A stretch of DNA of 64,000 nucleotides from Bradyrhizobium diversitatis. Lineage in GTDB: Bacteria; Pseudomonadota; Alphaproteobacteria; Rhizobiales; Xanthobacteraceae. The stretch is taken from the NCBI RefSeq assembly GCF_016031635.1, contig NZ_JACEGD010000013.1, positions 62,001-126,000 of the forward strand, given 5' to 3'. This document shows, piece by piece, positions 7,890 to 17,405 of the stretch. Below the pieces are notes generated by a model that was given only the letters and a program-made list of their open reading frames with translations, was not told the DNA's origin and did no database searches. Numbering within the stretch: position 1 is the first letter of the stretch; each line of letters begins with the position of its first letter. The translations under genes and the position numbers were made by a program.

Positions 7890-9389
7890 TCATTTGCGCT
7901 CGTAGTGGTCGGAGACCAGGCGATCGAGCAGGCGGACGCCGTAGCCGCTTCCCCAGCTCTGGTTGATGTCGGTCTTCGGCGCGCCCATGGCGGTGCCTGC
8001 GATGTCGAGATGCGCCCAGGGCGTGCCGTCGACGAAGCGCTGGAGGAACTGCGCCGCGGTGATCGAGCCGCCATGGCGGCCGCCGGTGTTCTTCATGTCG
8101 GCAAACTGGGAATCGATCAGCTTGTCGTATTCGGGGCCGAGCGGCATCCGCCAGACCTTCTCCCCACTCTCGACCCCGGCCACGAGCAGCCGGTCGGCGA
8201 GTTCGTCATTGTTGGAGAACATGCCGGCGTGCTCGGTGCCGAGCGCCACCATGATCGCGCCGGTCAGCGTCGCCAGGTCCACCATGAATTTCGGCTTCGC
8301 CTTCCTGGCGACGTACCAGAGCACGTCGGCCAGAACGAGGCGGCCCTCCGCGTCGGTATTGATGATCTCGATGGTCTGACCGGACATCGAGGTCACGATG
8401 TCGCCCGGCCGCTGCGCGTTGCCGTCGGGCATGTTCTCGACGAGGCCGATGGCGCCGACCACGTTGACCTTGGCTTTACGCGCAGCGAGCGCATGCATCA
8501 GGCCGACGACGCAGGCCGCGCCTCCCATGTCGCCCTTCATGTCCTCCATGCTGCCGGCCGGCTTGATCGAGATGCCGCCGGTGTCGAAACAGACGCCCTT
8601 GCCGACGAAAGCGACCGGCGCCTCGCCTTTCTTGCCGCCATCCCAGCGCATGATCACGGTGCGGCTCGGCCGCGCCGAGCCCTGGCCGACGCCGAGCAGC
8701 GCACCCATGCCGAGCTTCTGCATCGCCTTGACGTCGAGCACCTCGACCTTGACGCCAAGCTTGCGGAGCTGACCGGCGCGGCGCGCGAACTCCTCGGGGA
8801 AAAGCACGTTCGGCGGCTCGTTGACGAGGTCGCGCGCAATGACCACGCCGTCGATGACGTGGCCGGCCGAGGCAAACGCCTTCTTCGCAGCACCGGCATC
8901 GCCCACCGCAAGCGAGACGTCGGCGCGCGTGCCGCCCTCCTCGCCCTCCTTCTTCTTCGTCTTGTAACGGTCGAACTTGTAAGTGCGTAAGCGAAGGCCC
9001 GAGGCGATCGCCACCGCCTGCTCGCTCGTCATCGCGCCGCCGGGCAGCTCCGCCATGATGGTCATGGCGCTGGTGCCGGAGGGCAGCTTGCTCGCGGCCA
9101 CCCCGCCGAACTTGAGGAGATCGTTCGCCTTCAGGCCGGTCGCCTTGCCGGCGCCGATCACGATCAGCCGGGTCGCCTTCACGCCCTCCGGCGCCAGAAT
9201 GTCTAGCGCTGCCCCGCTTTTGCCCTTGAAGGCGGCCGCGGCCGCTGCACGCTTCACAAGATCGACAGCGCCGCCCAGCGCCTTGGCCGTCGCCGGACCG
9301 AGCTTCAGGTCGTCATCGCAGAACACCACAAGGATGCCACGGGGGGCGGCAGACAAGGGGACAAAGCCGACCTTGATGGCATCGGACAT
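7890..9389 (-). CDS. pepA: Leucyl aminopeptidase (M17)
   Basis: The 499-aa protein has the M17 catalytic domain in its C-terminal half: GKGVCFDTGGISIKPAGSME with a catalytic lysine nearby, MKGDMGGAA, and the signature NTDAEGRL near residue 350, which supplies metal ligands and the catalytic Arg. The N-terminal third is the variable macrodomain-like region. It removes N-terminal residues from peptides with a two-metal centre and works as a hexamer. AAAGGAG lies 7 bases before the ATG. It is transcribed divergently from lptF and is followed by holC. Confidence 0.96.
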   Translation of the reverse strand: MSDAIKVGFVPLSAAPRGILVVFCDDDLKLGPATAKALGGAVDLVKRAAAAAAFKGKSGAALDILAPEGVKATRLIVIGAGKATGLKANDLLKFGGVAASKLPSGTSAMTIMAELPGGAMTSEQAVAIASGLRLRTYKFDRYKTKKKEGEEGGTRADVSLAVGDAGAAKKAFASAGHVIDGVVIARDLVNEPPNVLFPEEFARRAGQLRKLGVKVEVLDVKAMQKLGMGALLGVGQGSARPSRTVIMRWDGGKKGEAPVAFVGKGVCFDTGGISIKPAGSMEDMKGDMGGAACVVGLMHALAARKAKVNVVGAIGLVENMPDGNAQRPGDIVTSMSGQTIEIINTDAEGRLVLADVLWYVARKAKPKFMVDLATLTGAIMVALGTEHAGMFSNNDELADRLLVAGVESGEKVWRMPLGPEYDKLIDSQFADMKNTGGRHGGSITAAQFLQRFVDGTPWAHLDIAGTAMGAPKTDINQSWGSGYGVRLLDRLVSDHYERK

Positions 9390-9727
9390 AGGTAACTCCT
9401 TTAATGCATGAAACTTTTCGCCGTTCGGCGGCGCCGGTCCCAGCCGAAGCTGAACGGCGATTCACTGGGGCTTGCCCTACTATGGGCCAGCCCGCTGCCC
9501 GATGCCAAGCGCCGCCGTGGCCGCCCGGCCACAACCAGCGAAATATTAACCATATATTGAAGGTGCCATGGGGCAGCCATTTTGTTGACGGATCAAAGGG
9601 ATGGTAGTGAGAAAGTGAACCACCGGAAGAGCTGATGGCCAACCTTGGGGATCCCCTGATCGGGGATTGGTTGGACAGCCGGAATTCTGGTCGACATCGG
9701 GGCTGATGGGGATTCGTGCGGTAGCGC
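9390..9727. other. Divergent promoter region between pepA and lptF
   Basis: No gene is evident. The region holds the promoters for pepA (minus) and the lptF operon (plus). An AT-rich stretch around 9540-9560 stands out in otherwise GC-rich DNA. A TTGACG at 9585-9590 could be a -35 element for lptF, but no good -10 follows at 16-18 bases, so I do not call a promoter. Confidence 0.5.
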
Positions 9728-10897
9728 ATGGGGTCGATCGATAGGTATATTTTCCGCACGACGCTGGCGTCGTTTGCGCTGGTCCTGGTCAGCCTCACCG
9801 GCGTGATCTGGATTACGCAGGCGTTGCGCGGCATCGACCTGATGACGAGCCAGGGTCAGACCATCCTCACCTTCCTCGGCATCACCAGCCTGGTCATCCC
9901 GGCCCTGGTCCTGATCATCTCGCCGATCGCGCTGATGATCGCGATCTCGCACACGCTCAACAAGCTCGCGACCGATTCCGAGATCATCGTGATGAATGCC
10001 GCCGGCTTCTCGCCGTTCCGGCTGTTCTATCCGTTCTTCTATGCCACCTGCGTGGTGGCGCTGCTGGTTGCCTTCATCGCGGCCTATCTCGCTCCCGACG
10101 GCATGCGGCGGATCAAGCAATGGGACGCCGAGATCACCGCGGACGTGCTCACCAACATCCTCCAGCCCGGCCGCTTCGCCCAGCTCGACAAGAACCTCAC
10201 GATCCGGATCCGCGAGCGCCTGCCCGGCGGCATCCTCGCCGGCATCTTCATCGACGACCGCCGCGATCCCAACGAGCGCGTCTCGATCGTGGCCGAGCAT
10301 GGCGAGGTCGTGAAGAACGAGACCGGCTCGTTCCTGGTGCTGGAGACCGGCAATCTGCAGCGCTTCGAGGCGGGCAAGCGCGATCCCGCCCTGGTGGCCT
10401 TCGGCCGCTACGGCTTCGACATGTCGAAGTTCTCGGGCCAGGGCCGCGACGTCACCCTCGGCATCCGCGAACGCTATCTCTGGGAGCTGTTCTCGCCGTC
10501 CGAGGACGATCCAGTCTACAAACAGATTCCCGGCCAGTTCCGCTCGGCCCTGCACGACAGCATCCTGGCGCCGATCTATCCCTTCGCCTTTGCGGTACTG
10601 ACCTTCGCCTTCCTGGGCGCGCCTCGCACCACCCGCCAGAGCCGCAATTTCTCGATCGGCTCCTCGATCATCGCGGTGTTCGGCCTGCGCATGGCCGGCT
10701 TCGCCTGCTCGGTGATGGCGGTGAAATCTCCAGGCGCGGTGCTGGCCCAATACGCGATGGTCATGGGCGCCATCGGCGTCGGGCTGTGGATGATCGTCGG
10801 CGGCCTCGTGGTCGAGCCGCCCCCTGGCCTGATGGAGGCCATCAACAGGTCGAACGCACGGATCGCGCGGCTGTTCGGACGCCCGGCCGCCGCATGA
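9728..10897 (+). CDS. lptF: LPS export ABC transporter permease LptF
   Basis: This 389-aa inner-membrane protein has the YjgP/YjgQ layout. Three or four helices lie at the N-terminus (first about residues 15-35), a large periplasmic beta-jellyroll segment spans about 130-280, and further helices follow (PIYPFAFAVLTFAFLGAPR and later). Together with LptG and the ATPase LptB2 it extracts LPS from the inner membrane and passes it to LptC and LptA. The stop overlaps the lptG start by 4 bases (ATGA), so translation is coupled. It is the first gene of the lptF-lptG-lptD-surA-pdxA-rsmA run. lptB is not in the window. Confidence 0.96.
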   Translation: MGSIDRYIFRTTLASFALVLVSLTGVIWITQALRGIDLMTSQGQTILTFLGITSLVIPALVLIISPIALMIAISHTLNKLATDSEIIVMNAAGFSPFRLFYPFFYATCVVALLVAFIAAYLAPDGMRRIKQWDAEITADVLTNILQPGRFAQLDKNLTIRIRERLPGGILAGIFIDDRRDPNERVSIVAEHGEVVKNETGSFLVLETGNLQRFEAGKRDPALVAFGRYGFDMSKFSGQGRDVTLGIRERYLWELFSPSEDDPVYKQIPGQFRSALHDSILAPIYPFAFAVLTFAFLGAPRTTRQSRNFSIGSSIIAVFGLRMAGFACSVMAVKSPGAVLAQYAMVMGAIGVGLWMIVGGLVVEPPPGLMEAINRSNARIARLFGRPAAA

Positions 10898-11991
10898 GCA
10901 TGCTCACCAACACACTCGGGCGCTATTTCGCCGGCCGCTTCGTGGTGGCGGCGCTTGGCGTGTTCGCCAGCATCTTCCTGCTGTTGGTGCTGGTCGACTA
11001 CATCGAGATGGTGCGCAAGACCTCGGGCCTCGCCTCCGCCTCCGCGATCATGGTGGCCGAGACCTCGCTGTTCCGGGTGCCGCAGCTGCTGGAGAAGCTG
11101 ACGCCGTTCTGCATGCTGATCGGCGCCATGACCTGCTATCTCGCCCTCTCCCGCCGGCTCGAGCTCGTGGTGGCGCGCGCCGCCGGCATCTCCGCATGGC
11201 AGTTCATCTCGCCGGCGCTCGGCAGCGCACTCTTGATCGGGGTGATCGCCACCGTCGCCTACAATCCGATGTCGGCCAATTTGCGCGAAGCCTCCAAGCG
11301 CATGGAAGCCGAGCTGTTCGGCTCGGCGCCCGGCGGCGGCATCCAGGACGCCTCCGGCTTCTGGCTCAATCAGGTGACCAGCGACGGCCAGACCATCATC
11401 AACGCGGCGCGGAGCGAGCAGCAGGGCATCCGGCTGACGGGGCTCACGCTGTTCCGGTTTGACCCGGACCAGCACTTCAAGGAACGGGTCGAGGCGCGCG
11501 AGGCGACGCTCGAGGCCGGCCGTTGGCTGTTCAAGGGCGTCCGCCGCTTCTCGCTGGACGCGCCGCCGATCGAGCAGGCCAGCCTGGAGATTCCCACCAC
11601 GCTGACCGAGGCGCAGGTCCGCAACAGCTTTTCCACACCCGAGACTGTGTCTTTTTGGCAACTACCGAGCTACATCCGCTCCTCCGAGAGCTCGGGCTTC
11701 GCGACAGCCGGTTACCGACTCCAGTATCAGAAGCTTCTGGCACAGCCGTTTTTGCTTGCGGCCATGGTGATGCTCGCGGCCTCCGTGTCGTTGCGCTTCT
11801 TCCGGATGGGCGGCGTGCAGAAGATGGTTTTGAGTGGCGTGGGCGCAGGCTTTCTGCTCTACGTTCTGTCGAAAGTAACTGAGGATTTGAGCAAGGCTGA
11901 GTTGATGCATCCGATCGCTGCGGCGTGGTTGCCCGTTGTGGTGGGCGGCCTCACCGGCTTTTTGGCCTTGCTCTATCAGGAGGACGGATAG
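10894..11991 (+). CDS. lptG: LPS export ABC transporter permease LptG
   Basis: The 365-aa protein is the second half of the LptFG permease pair: an N-terminal TM bundle (VVAALGVFASIFLLLVLVDY), the segment KLTPFCMLIGAMTCYLALSR, a periplasmic jellyroll around residues 130-270, and three C-terminal helices beginning QPFLLAAMVMLAASVSLRFF. The start is set by the 4-base overlap with lptF. A longer in-frame opening upstream lies inside lptF and is not used. The stop codon overlaps the GTG start of lptD by one base, so LPS extraction and outer-membrane insertion components are made from one message. Confidence 0.96.
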   Translation: MSMLTNTLGRYFAGRFVVAALGVFASIFLLLVLVDYIEMVRKTSGLASASAIMVAETSLFRVPQLLEKLTPFCMLIGAMTCYLALSRRLELVVARAAGISAWQFISPALGSALLIGVIATVAYNPMSANLREASKRMEAELFGSAPGGGIQDASGFWLNQVTSDGQTIINAARSEQQGIRLTGLTLFRFDPDQHFKERVEAREATLEAGRWLFKGVRRFSLDAPPIEQASLEIPTTLTEAQVRNSFSTPETVSFWQLPSYIRSSESSGFATAGYRLQYQKLLAQPFLLAAMVMLAASVSLRFFRMGGVQKMVLSGVGAGFLLYVLSKVTEDLSKAELMHPIAAAWLPVVVGGLTGFLALLYQEDG

Positions 11992-14480
11992 TGACTGCCG
12001 TCCACCGAGGGCTCGTGTCTCGTTTGACGCGGCGCATGTTGGTGCGTGCGGACGGGTGCGGCTGGTCCATTCGCAGGCTCCTGCTCGCTGTCGCCGCTGC
12101 CGCCTCGCTCGGCGGGCTGATCGGCGCTGCCACCGTGGCGCCGGCCAACGCCCAGAGCTTCACCTACAATCCGCTGCCGCCGCGTCCGAAGCCGCCGAGG
12201 GTCGCCAACGACAACCAGATGCTGGTTCAGGCGACCGAGGTCGACTACGACTACAACAATTCGCGCGTCTCCGCGGTCGGTAACGTCCAGCTGTTCTACA
12301 ACGGCACCAGCGTCGAGGCCGACAGGGTCATCTACGACCAGAAGACCAAGCGGCTTCATGCCGAAGGCAACATCCGCATGACGGATGCCGACGGCAAGAT
12401 CACCTATGCCGAGATCCTGGATCTCTCCGACGATTACCGCGACGGTTTCGTCGATTCGCTGCGCGTGGACACGGCCGACCAGACCCGCATGGCCGCGAGC
12501 CGCGCCGACCGCTCCAGCGGCAACTACACGGTGTTCGAGAACGGCGTCTACACGGCCTGCGCGCCGTGCAAGGACGATCCGAAGAAGCCGCCATTGTGGC
12601 AGGTCAAGGGTGCGCGCATCATCCACGACCAGCAGGAGAAGATGCTGTATTTCGAGACCGCACAGCTCGAATTCTTCGGCGTGCCGCTCGCCTACATGCC
12701 CTATTTCTCGACGCCCGACCCGACCGTGAAGCGGAAGAGCGGCTTCCTGATACCGGGTTATATTTCCGGCACGGACAACACGGGCTATGGCGTCGAGGTT
12801 CCCTATTATTGGGCGATCGCGCCCGACATGGACGCAACCTTCACCCCGCGCATCCTGTCGCGGCAAGGCGTGCTGCTGCAGGGCGAATTCCGACAGCGCC
12901 TGATCGACGGCGCCTACCAGATCCGCGCGTACGGCATCAACCAGCTCGATCCCGGAGCGTTTGCCGGGCAGCCCGGCGACCGCGACCTCCGCGGCGCCAT
13001 CGACACCAAGGGTCAGTTCGCATTGAACGACAAATGGGTCTGGGGCTGGGACGGCGTCCTGATGTCCGACTATTATTTCTTCTCGGACTACCGGCTCTAT
13101 CAGTACCGCGACCCGCTCAGCTCGTTCCTGCTGCTGCCGACGGAAGCGCTGTCGCAGCTCTATTTGACCGGCGTCGGCAACCGCAGCTACTTCGATGCGC
13201 GCACGATGTACTGGCTGAGCTATTCGGGCAACCAGAGCCAGGTGCCGATCGTCTATCCGGTGATCGACTACTCCAACGTGCTCAACTATCCGGTGTTCGG
13301 CGGCGAGTTCAGCTACAAGACCAATTTCGTGAACCTGTCGCGTGACGATGCGGTGTTCGATCCGATCACGACGGTCGCCAACACCAGCAGCCTGTGCACC
13401 ACGGCGTCGGCCGATCCGCTGGCCCGTACGCCCTCGCAGTGCCTGCTGCGCGGCTTCCCCGGCACCTACACCCGCCTCACGGCGGAGGCGCAGTGGCGCA
13501 AATCCTTCACCGATCCGCTCGGCCAGATCTGGACGCCGTTCGCCAGCCTGCGCGCCGACGCGATCAACTCCTCGGTCTCCAACCAGCCCGGCGTGTCGAA
13601 CTACCTGCCCGTCGGCGACACCCAGGCGTTCCGCCTGATGCCGACCGTAGGCCTGGAGTACCGCTATCCGTTCATCAACATCCAGCCCTGGGGCTCGACC
13701 ACCATCGAGCCGATCGCGCAGATCATCATCCGCCCGAACGAGACCTATGCCGGCAAGCTGCCGAACGAGGACGCCCAGAGCATGGTGTTCGACGCCTCGA
13801 ACCTGTTCAGCGTGGACAAGTTCTCCGGCTACGACCGCGTCGAGGGCGGCGGCCGCGCCAATGTCGGCGTGCAGTCCACCACGCAGTTCGACCAGGGCGG
13901 CGCCGTCAAGGCGCTGTTCGGCCAGTCCTACCAGCTGTTCGGCCTGAACTCCTTCGCGGTCCAGGACACCATCAATACCGGCCTCGATTCCGGCCTCGAC
14001 AAGCCGCGGTCCGATTACGTCGCAGGCGCCAGCTATTCGCCCAACAGCACCTACACGTTCAGCGTCCGCTCCCGCATGGACGAGCAGACCTGGAACGTGC
14101 AGCGCTTCGAGGCGGAAGGCCGCGCCAACTTCAATCGCTGGTCGGTCAGCATGCTGTACGGAAACTACGCGGCCCAGCCGGAGCTCGGCTATCTGACCCG
14201 CCGCGAGGGCATCCTGACCACAGGCTCGCTGAAGATCGCGACCAACTGGGTGGTGTCGGGCTCGGCGCGCTGGGACCTCGAGGCCAACAAGATCAACCAG
14301 TATGTGGTCGGGGCCGGCTATGTCGACGATTGCTTCGTGCTGGCAGCGAACTATGTAACTTCGTATAGCTATTCGGCGGGCACCGCACCGCCCGTGCTGA
14401 GCCACGCGTTCATGTTCCAAATCGGCCTGCGCACGCTGGCGAACTCGTCGACGACCAGCGGTCCCACCGGCCTCCAGTGA
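11991..14480 (+). CDS. lptD: LPS assembly protein LptD (outer-membrane translocon)
   Basis: The 829-aa protein has a signal sequence ending near ANAQ. An OstA/LptA-like periplasmic jellyroll follows (VDYDYNNSRVSAVGNVQLFY, ADRVIYDQKTKRLHAEGNIR), and then a long LptD beta-barrel rich in aromatic residues (YMPYFSTPDPTVKRKSGFL). With LptE it inserts LPS into the outer leaflet. Cysteines sit in two groups, CAPC early and SLCTT/SQCLL/DDCFV later, consistent with the interdomain disulfides of the family. I chose the GTG at 11991 because AGGAGG ends 7 bases before it and the lptG stop overlaps it. An earlier in-frame ATG lies inside lptG. Confidence 0.93.
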   Translation: MTAVHRGLVSRLTRRMLVRADGCGWSIRRLLLAVAAAASLGGLIGAATVAPANAQSFTYNPLPPRPKPPRVANDNQMLVQATEVDYDYNNSRVSAVGNVQLFYNGTSVEADRVIYDQKTKRLHAEGNIRMTDADGKITYAEILDLSDDYRDGFVDSLRVDTADQTRMAASRADRSSGNYTVFENGVYTACAPCKDDPKKPPLWQVKGARIIHDQQEKMLYFETAQLEFFGVPLAYMPYFSTPDPTVKRKSGFLIPGYISGTDNTGYGVEVPYYWAIAPDMDATFTPRILSRQGVLLQGEFRQRLIDGAYQIRAYGINQLDPGAFAGQPGDRDLRGAIDTKGQFALNDKWVWGWDGVLMSDYYFFSDYRLYQYRDPLSSFLLLPTEALSQLYLTGVGNRSYFDARTMYWLSYSGNQSQVPIVYPVIDYSNVLNYPVFGGEFSYKTNFVNLSRDDAVFDPITTVANTSSLCTTASADPLARTPSQCLLRGFPGTYTRLTAEAQWRKSFTDPLGQIWTPFASLRADAINSSVSNQPGVSNYLPVGDTQAFRLMPTVGLEYRYPFINIQPWGSTTIEPIAQIIIRPNETYAGKLPNEDAQSMVFDASNLFSVDKFSGYDRVEGGGRANVGVQSTTQFDQGGAVKALFGQSYQLFGLNSFAVQDTINTGLDSGLDKPRSDYVAGASYSPNSTYTFSVRSRMDEQTWNVQRFEAEGRANFNRWSVSMLYGNYAAQPELGYLTRREGILTTGSLKIATNWVVSGSARWDLEANKINQYVVGAGYVDDCFVLAANYVTSYSYSAGTAPPVLSHAFMFQIGLRTLANSSTTSGPTGLQ

Positions 14481-14541
14481 ACGGTTTGAAGTGCCGGCCG
14501 CGTATGCCTCATCACGACGCGGTTGACCTGCGAGCGACATC

Positions 14542-15477
14542 ATGACGATCCCATCGACTGTCTTCCGCTTCCTTCTCGCCCTCGGTGCGGGGCTGATGCT
14601 GACCGGCCTGCCCTCGCCGTCGCACGCGCAGAACATCGTCGTCATGGTCAACGGCGATCCGATCACCGATTTCGACATCGAGCAGCGCTCCAAGCTGGAC
14701 CAGCTGACGACGCAGAAGACCCCAAGCCGGCAGGAGGTCATCAACGAGCTGATCGACGACAAGGTGAAGCTCAAGGAGGGCAAGAAGTACGGTGTCGACC
14801 CCGGTGTCTCCGACATCAACCAATCCTATGAAGGCATGGCGCAGCGCATGCGCATCACGCCGGATCAGCTCACCAAGTCCCTCGAATCCAAGGGCGTCCG
14901 ACCCGAGACGCTGAAGGGCCGCATGAAGGCCGAGATGGTCTGGACCAGCCTGGTGCGCGGCCGCTACAAGGAGCGCCTCCAGGTCGGCGAGCGCGACGTC
15001 GCGCAGGCCGTGCAGGCCCAGACCGGCGAGAAGCTTCAGGTCGAGGGCACCGAATACAAGATGCAGCCGATCGTGCTGATCGTGCCCCGCGGCTCGTCCG
15101 CTGCGTTCCTGGAAACGCGGAAGAAGGAAGCCGAGACCTATCGCACGCGCGTCGGGAGCTGCGAGGAAGCCAATTCGCTGTTCCGCTCGACGCCGAACGC
15201 CACCATCCGCGACACCGTCACCAAGACCACCGCGGAGCTGCCCGAACCGCTGCGCAAGGTGCTCGACGACACCCCGATCGGCCATCTGACCGCGCCCGAG
15301 GTGACCAAGGCAGGCATCGAGATGGTGGTGCTGTGCTCGCGCAAGCCGACCATGATCGACACGCCGAAGAAGCGCGAGGTCCGCGAGAAGATGTACCAGG
15401 AGAAGTACGAGAAGACCCAGAAGGCCTATCTCGATGACCTCCGCAAGGCCGCGATGATCGAATATCGCAACCGCTGA
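14542..15477 (+). CDS. SurA-like periplasmic chaperone / peptidylprolyl isomerase
   Basis: The 311-aa protein has a signal peptide cleaved near SHA-QN and a SurA N-terminal domain (VVMVNGDPITDFDIEQRSKL, INELIDDKVKLKEG). A helical region leads into one divergent parvulin-like domain (about residues 165-275, ending GIEMVVLCSRKP). E. coli SurA is 428 aa with two parvulin domains, so this is the shorter alphaproteobacterial form. It should escort outer-membrane proteins, including the neighbouring LptD, through the periplasm. It follows lptD by 61 bases. Its stop overlaps the pdxA start by one base (TGATG). Confidence 0.9.
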   Translation: MTIPSTVFRFLLALGAGLMLTGLPSPSHAQNIVVMVNGDPITDFDIEQRSKLDQLTTQKTPSRQEVINELIDDKVKLKEGKKYGVDPGVSDINQSYEGMAQRMRITPDQLTKSLESKGVRPETLKGRMKAEMVWTSLVRGRYKERLQVGERDVAQAVQAQTGEKLQVEGTEYKMQPIVLIVPRGSSAAFLETRKKEAETYRTRVGSCEEANSLFRSTPNATIRDTVTKTTAELPEPLRKVLDDTPIGHLTAPEVTKAGIEMVVLCSRKPTMIDTPKKREVREKMYQEKYEKTQKAYLDDLRKAAMIEYRNR

Positions 15478-16526
15478 TGGCCAAGTCCCTCCTAGAGCCT
15501 TCCGCCAAATCCGCAGCCGAGTCCGCAGCCAAGCCCCTTGCCCTGACCCTGGGAGAGCCCGCCGGCATCGGCCCGGACATCACGATCGCGGCCTGGCTCA
15601 GGCGCCGTGAGCTGAACCTGCCCGCCTTCTACTTGCTCGGCGACGAGGCGCTGATCGCGCAGCGCGCCAAGGCGCTCGGCGCCGATATCAGGATCGCCGC
15701 GTTGAGCCCCAGTGAGGCCGCTTCCGCCTTTACTGATGCCCTGCCTGTGGTCGCGACCGGCGAGCGCGCGACCGCCGAGCCGGGCAAGCCCGACGCATCC
15801 AGCGCGCCGGCCGCGCTCGCCTCGATCCGGCAGGCAGTCGTCGATGTGTGCGCGGGTCGCGCCGGCGCCGTCGTCACCAACCCGATCGCCAAGAGCGTGC
15901 TCTACCGCGCCGGATTCCGTCATCCCGGCCACACCGAATTCCTCGCCGAGCTTGCCGCGGAGAACGGCCGCGTGCCGCAGCCGGTGATGATGCTGTGGTC
16001 GCCACAGCTCGCCGTTGTGCCCGTGACCATCCACGTCTCGATGCGCGACGCGCTGGGAGAGCTCACCAGCGCCCTGATCGTCTCGACCGTCCGCATCGTC
16101 GCCACCGAACTGAAATCCCGCTTCGGCATCGCAAGGCCGCGCATCGCGGTCTCCGGCCTCAATCCGCATGCCGGCGAAGACGGATCGCTCGGCCATGAGG
16201 AGCAGACCGTCATCGCCCCGGCGCTCAAGGTGCTGCGCAACGAGGGCATCGAAGCCAGGGGCCCGCTGCCCGCCGACACCATGTTCCACGAGGCTGCGCG
16301 ACAGACCTATGATTGTGCGGTCTGCATGTATCACGACCAGGCGTTGATCCCGATCAAGACGGTCGCCTTCGACGATGCCGTCAACGTCACCCTCGGCCTG
16401 CCCTTCATCCGCACCTCGCCCGATCACGGCACCGCCTTCGACATCGCCGGCACGGCCAAGGCCAATCCGGCGAGCCTGATCGCGGCGCTCAGGCTTGCGC
16501 GCCGCATGGCCGCCTCCCAAAGCTGA
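15477..16526 (+). CDS. pdxA: 4-hydroxythreonine-4-phosphate dehydrogenase
   Basis: The 349-aa enzyme oxidises 4-phosphohydroxy-L-threonine with NAD in pyridoxal 5'-phosphate synthesis. Signatures are LGEPAGIGPDI near the N-terminus, TNPIAKSVLYRAGF, the metal-binding His in HPGHTEFLAE, SGLNPHAGEDG, and the C-terminal CMYHDQALIPIKT and RTSPDHGTAFDIAG. The ATG overlaps the surA-like stop, and its own stop overlaps the rsmA ATG in the same way (TGATG). This surA-pdxA-rsmA order is shared with enterobacteria. The first 20 residues, a Ser/Ala-rich run, are not part of the conserved fold. Confidence 0.96.
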   Translation: MAKSLLEPSAKSAAESAAKPLALTLGEPAGIGPDITIAAWLRRRELNLPAFYLLGDEALIAQRAKALGADIRIAALSPSEAASAFTDALPVVATGERATAEPGKPDASSAPAALASIRQAVVDVCAGRAGAVVTNPIAKSVLYRAGFRHPGHTEFLAELAAENGRVPQPVMMLWSPQLAVVPVTIHVSMRDALGELTSALIVSTVRIVATELKSRFGIARPRIAVSGLNPHAGEDGSLGHEEQTVIAPALKVLRNEGIEARGPLPADTMFHEAARQTYDCAVCMYHDQALIPIKTVAFDDAVNVTLGLPFIRTSPDHGTAFDIAGTAKANPASLIAALRLARRMAASQS

Positions 16527-17380
16527 TGGGCGCGATCGACGACCTCCCGCCGCTGCGCGAGGTCATTCGCCGGCACGCGCTGTCGGCCAGGAAATCGCTC
16601 GGCCAGAACTTCCTGCTCGACCTCAACCTGACCGCGCGCATAGCGCGCGCGGCTGCGCCGCTGGACGAGGCTACCATCGTCGAGATCGGCCCCGGCCCGG
16701 GCGGGCTGACGCGGGCGCTGCTCGCGCTCGGCGCCCGGCGCGTCATCGCCATCGAGCATGACGAGCGCGCGATCCCCGCCTTGCAGGATATTTCGGCGCG
16801 CTATCCCGGCCGGCTCGAGATCGTGCATGGCGACGCCATGACGTTCGATCCGCGCCCGCTGCTCTCAGGCGAACGCGCCAAAATCGTCGCCAACCTGCCC
16901 TACAACATCGCGACCCAGCTTCTCATCAACTGGCTCACCATCGAGCCCTGGCCGCCCTGGTACGAGATGATGGTCCTGATGTTCCAGCGCGAGGTCGGCG
17001 AGCGCATCGTGGCGCGCGAGGACGAGGAGGCCTATGGCCGGCTCGGCGTGCTCGCCAACTGGCGCTGCGAGACCAAGATCCTGTTCGACATTGCGCCGTC
17101 CGCCTTCGTGCCGCCGCCGAAGGTCACCTCCTCCGTCGTGCGCCTGATACCGCGCGCAGAACCGCTTCCATGTGACCGAAAACTGCTCGAGCAGGTCGCT
17201 GCCGCAGCCTTCGGGCAGCGCCGCAAGATGCTGCGGCAGAGCCTGAAATCACTAGGTGTTGATCCCGCGCGGCTTGCGCAGGCGGCCGGCGTCGACGCGA
17301 CGCGGCGCGCCGAGACCATCCCGATTCCAGGCTTTGTTGCCATGGCGCGCGAATTGGCCGATATACGCAGCGAAACCTGA
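16526..17380 (+). CDS. rsmA: 16S rRNA (adenine1518/1519-N6) dimethyltransferase
   Basis: The 284-aa protein has the KsgA signatures: KSLGQNFLLD at residues 24-32, SAM motif I EIGPGPGGLT from residue 53, VHGDAMTFD, and the catalytic NLPYNIATQ near residue 116. A C-terminal helical domain follows. It dimethylates two adjacent adenines in helix 45 of 16S rRNA late in 30S assembly. The ATG is fixed by its one-base overlap with the pdxA stop; the longer open frame upstream lies within pdxA. It is the last gene of the tightly overlapping run from lptF, and only 25 bases separate it from the alcohol dehydrogenase. Confidence 0.97.
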   Translation: MGAIDDLPPLREVIRRHALSARKSLGQNFLLDLNLTARIARAAAPLDEATIVEIGPGPGGLTRALLALGARRVIAIEHDERAIPALQDISARYPGRLEIVHGDAMTFDPRPLLSGERAKIVANLPYNIATQLLINWLTIEPWPPWYEMMVLMFQREVGERIVAREDEEAYGRLGVLANWRCETKILFDIAPSAFVPPPKVTSSVVRLIPRAEPLPCDRKLLEQVAAAAFGQRRKMLRQSLKSLGVDPARLAQAAGVDATRRAETIPIPGFVAMARELADIRSET

Positions 17381-17405
17381 CAATCAGAATTTCGGAGGAA
17401 GGAAT

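Noticed and set aside
9585..9620. TTGACG as the -35 of an lptF promoter
   Set aside because: No acceptable -10 at the right distance.
11976..14819. A 947-codon open frame on the minus strand opposite lptD
   Set aside because: It has no domains or ribosome site and mirrors the third-position GC bias of lptD, which has clear LptD features and coupled start signals.
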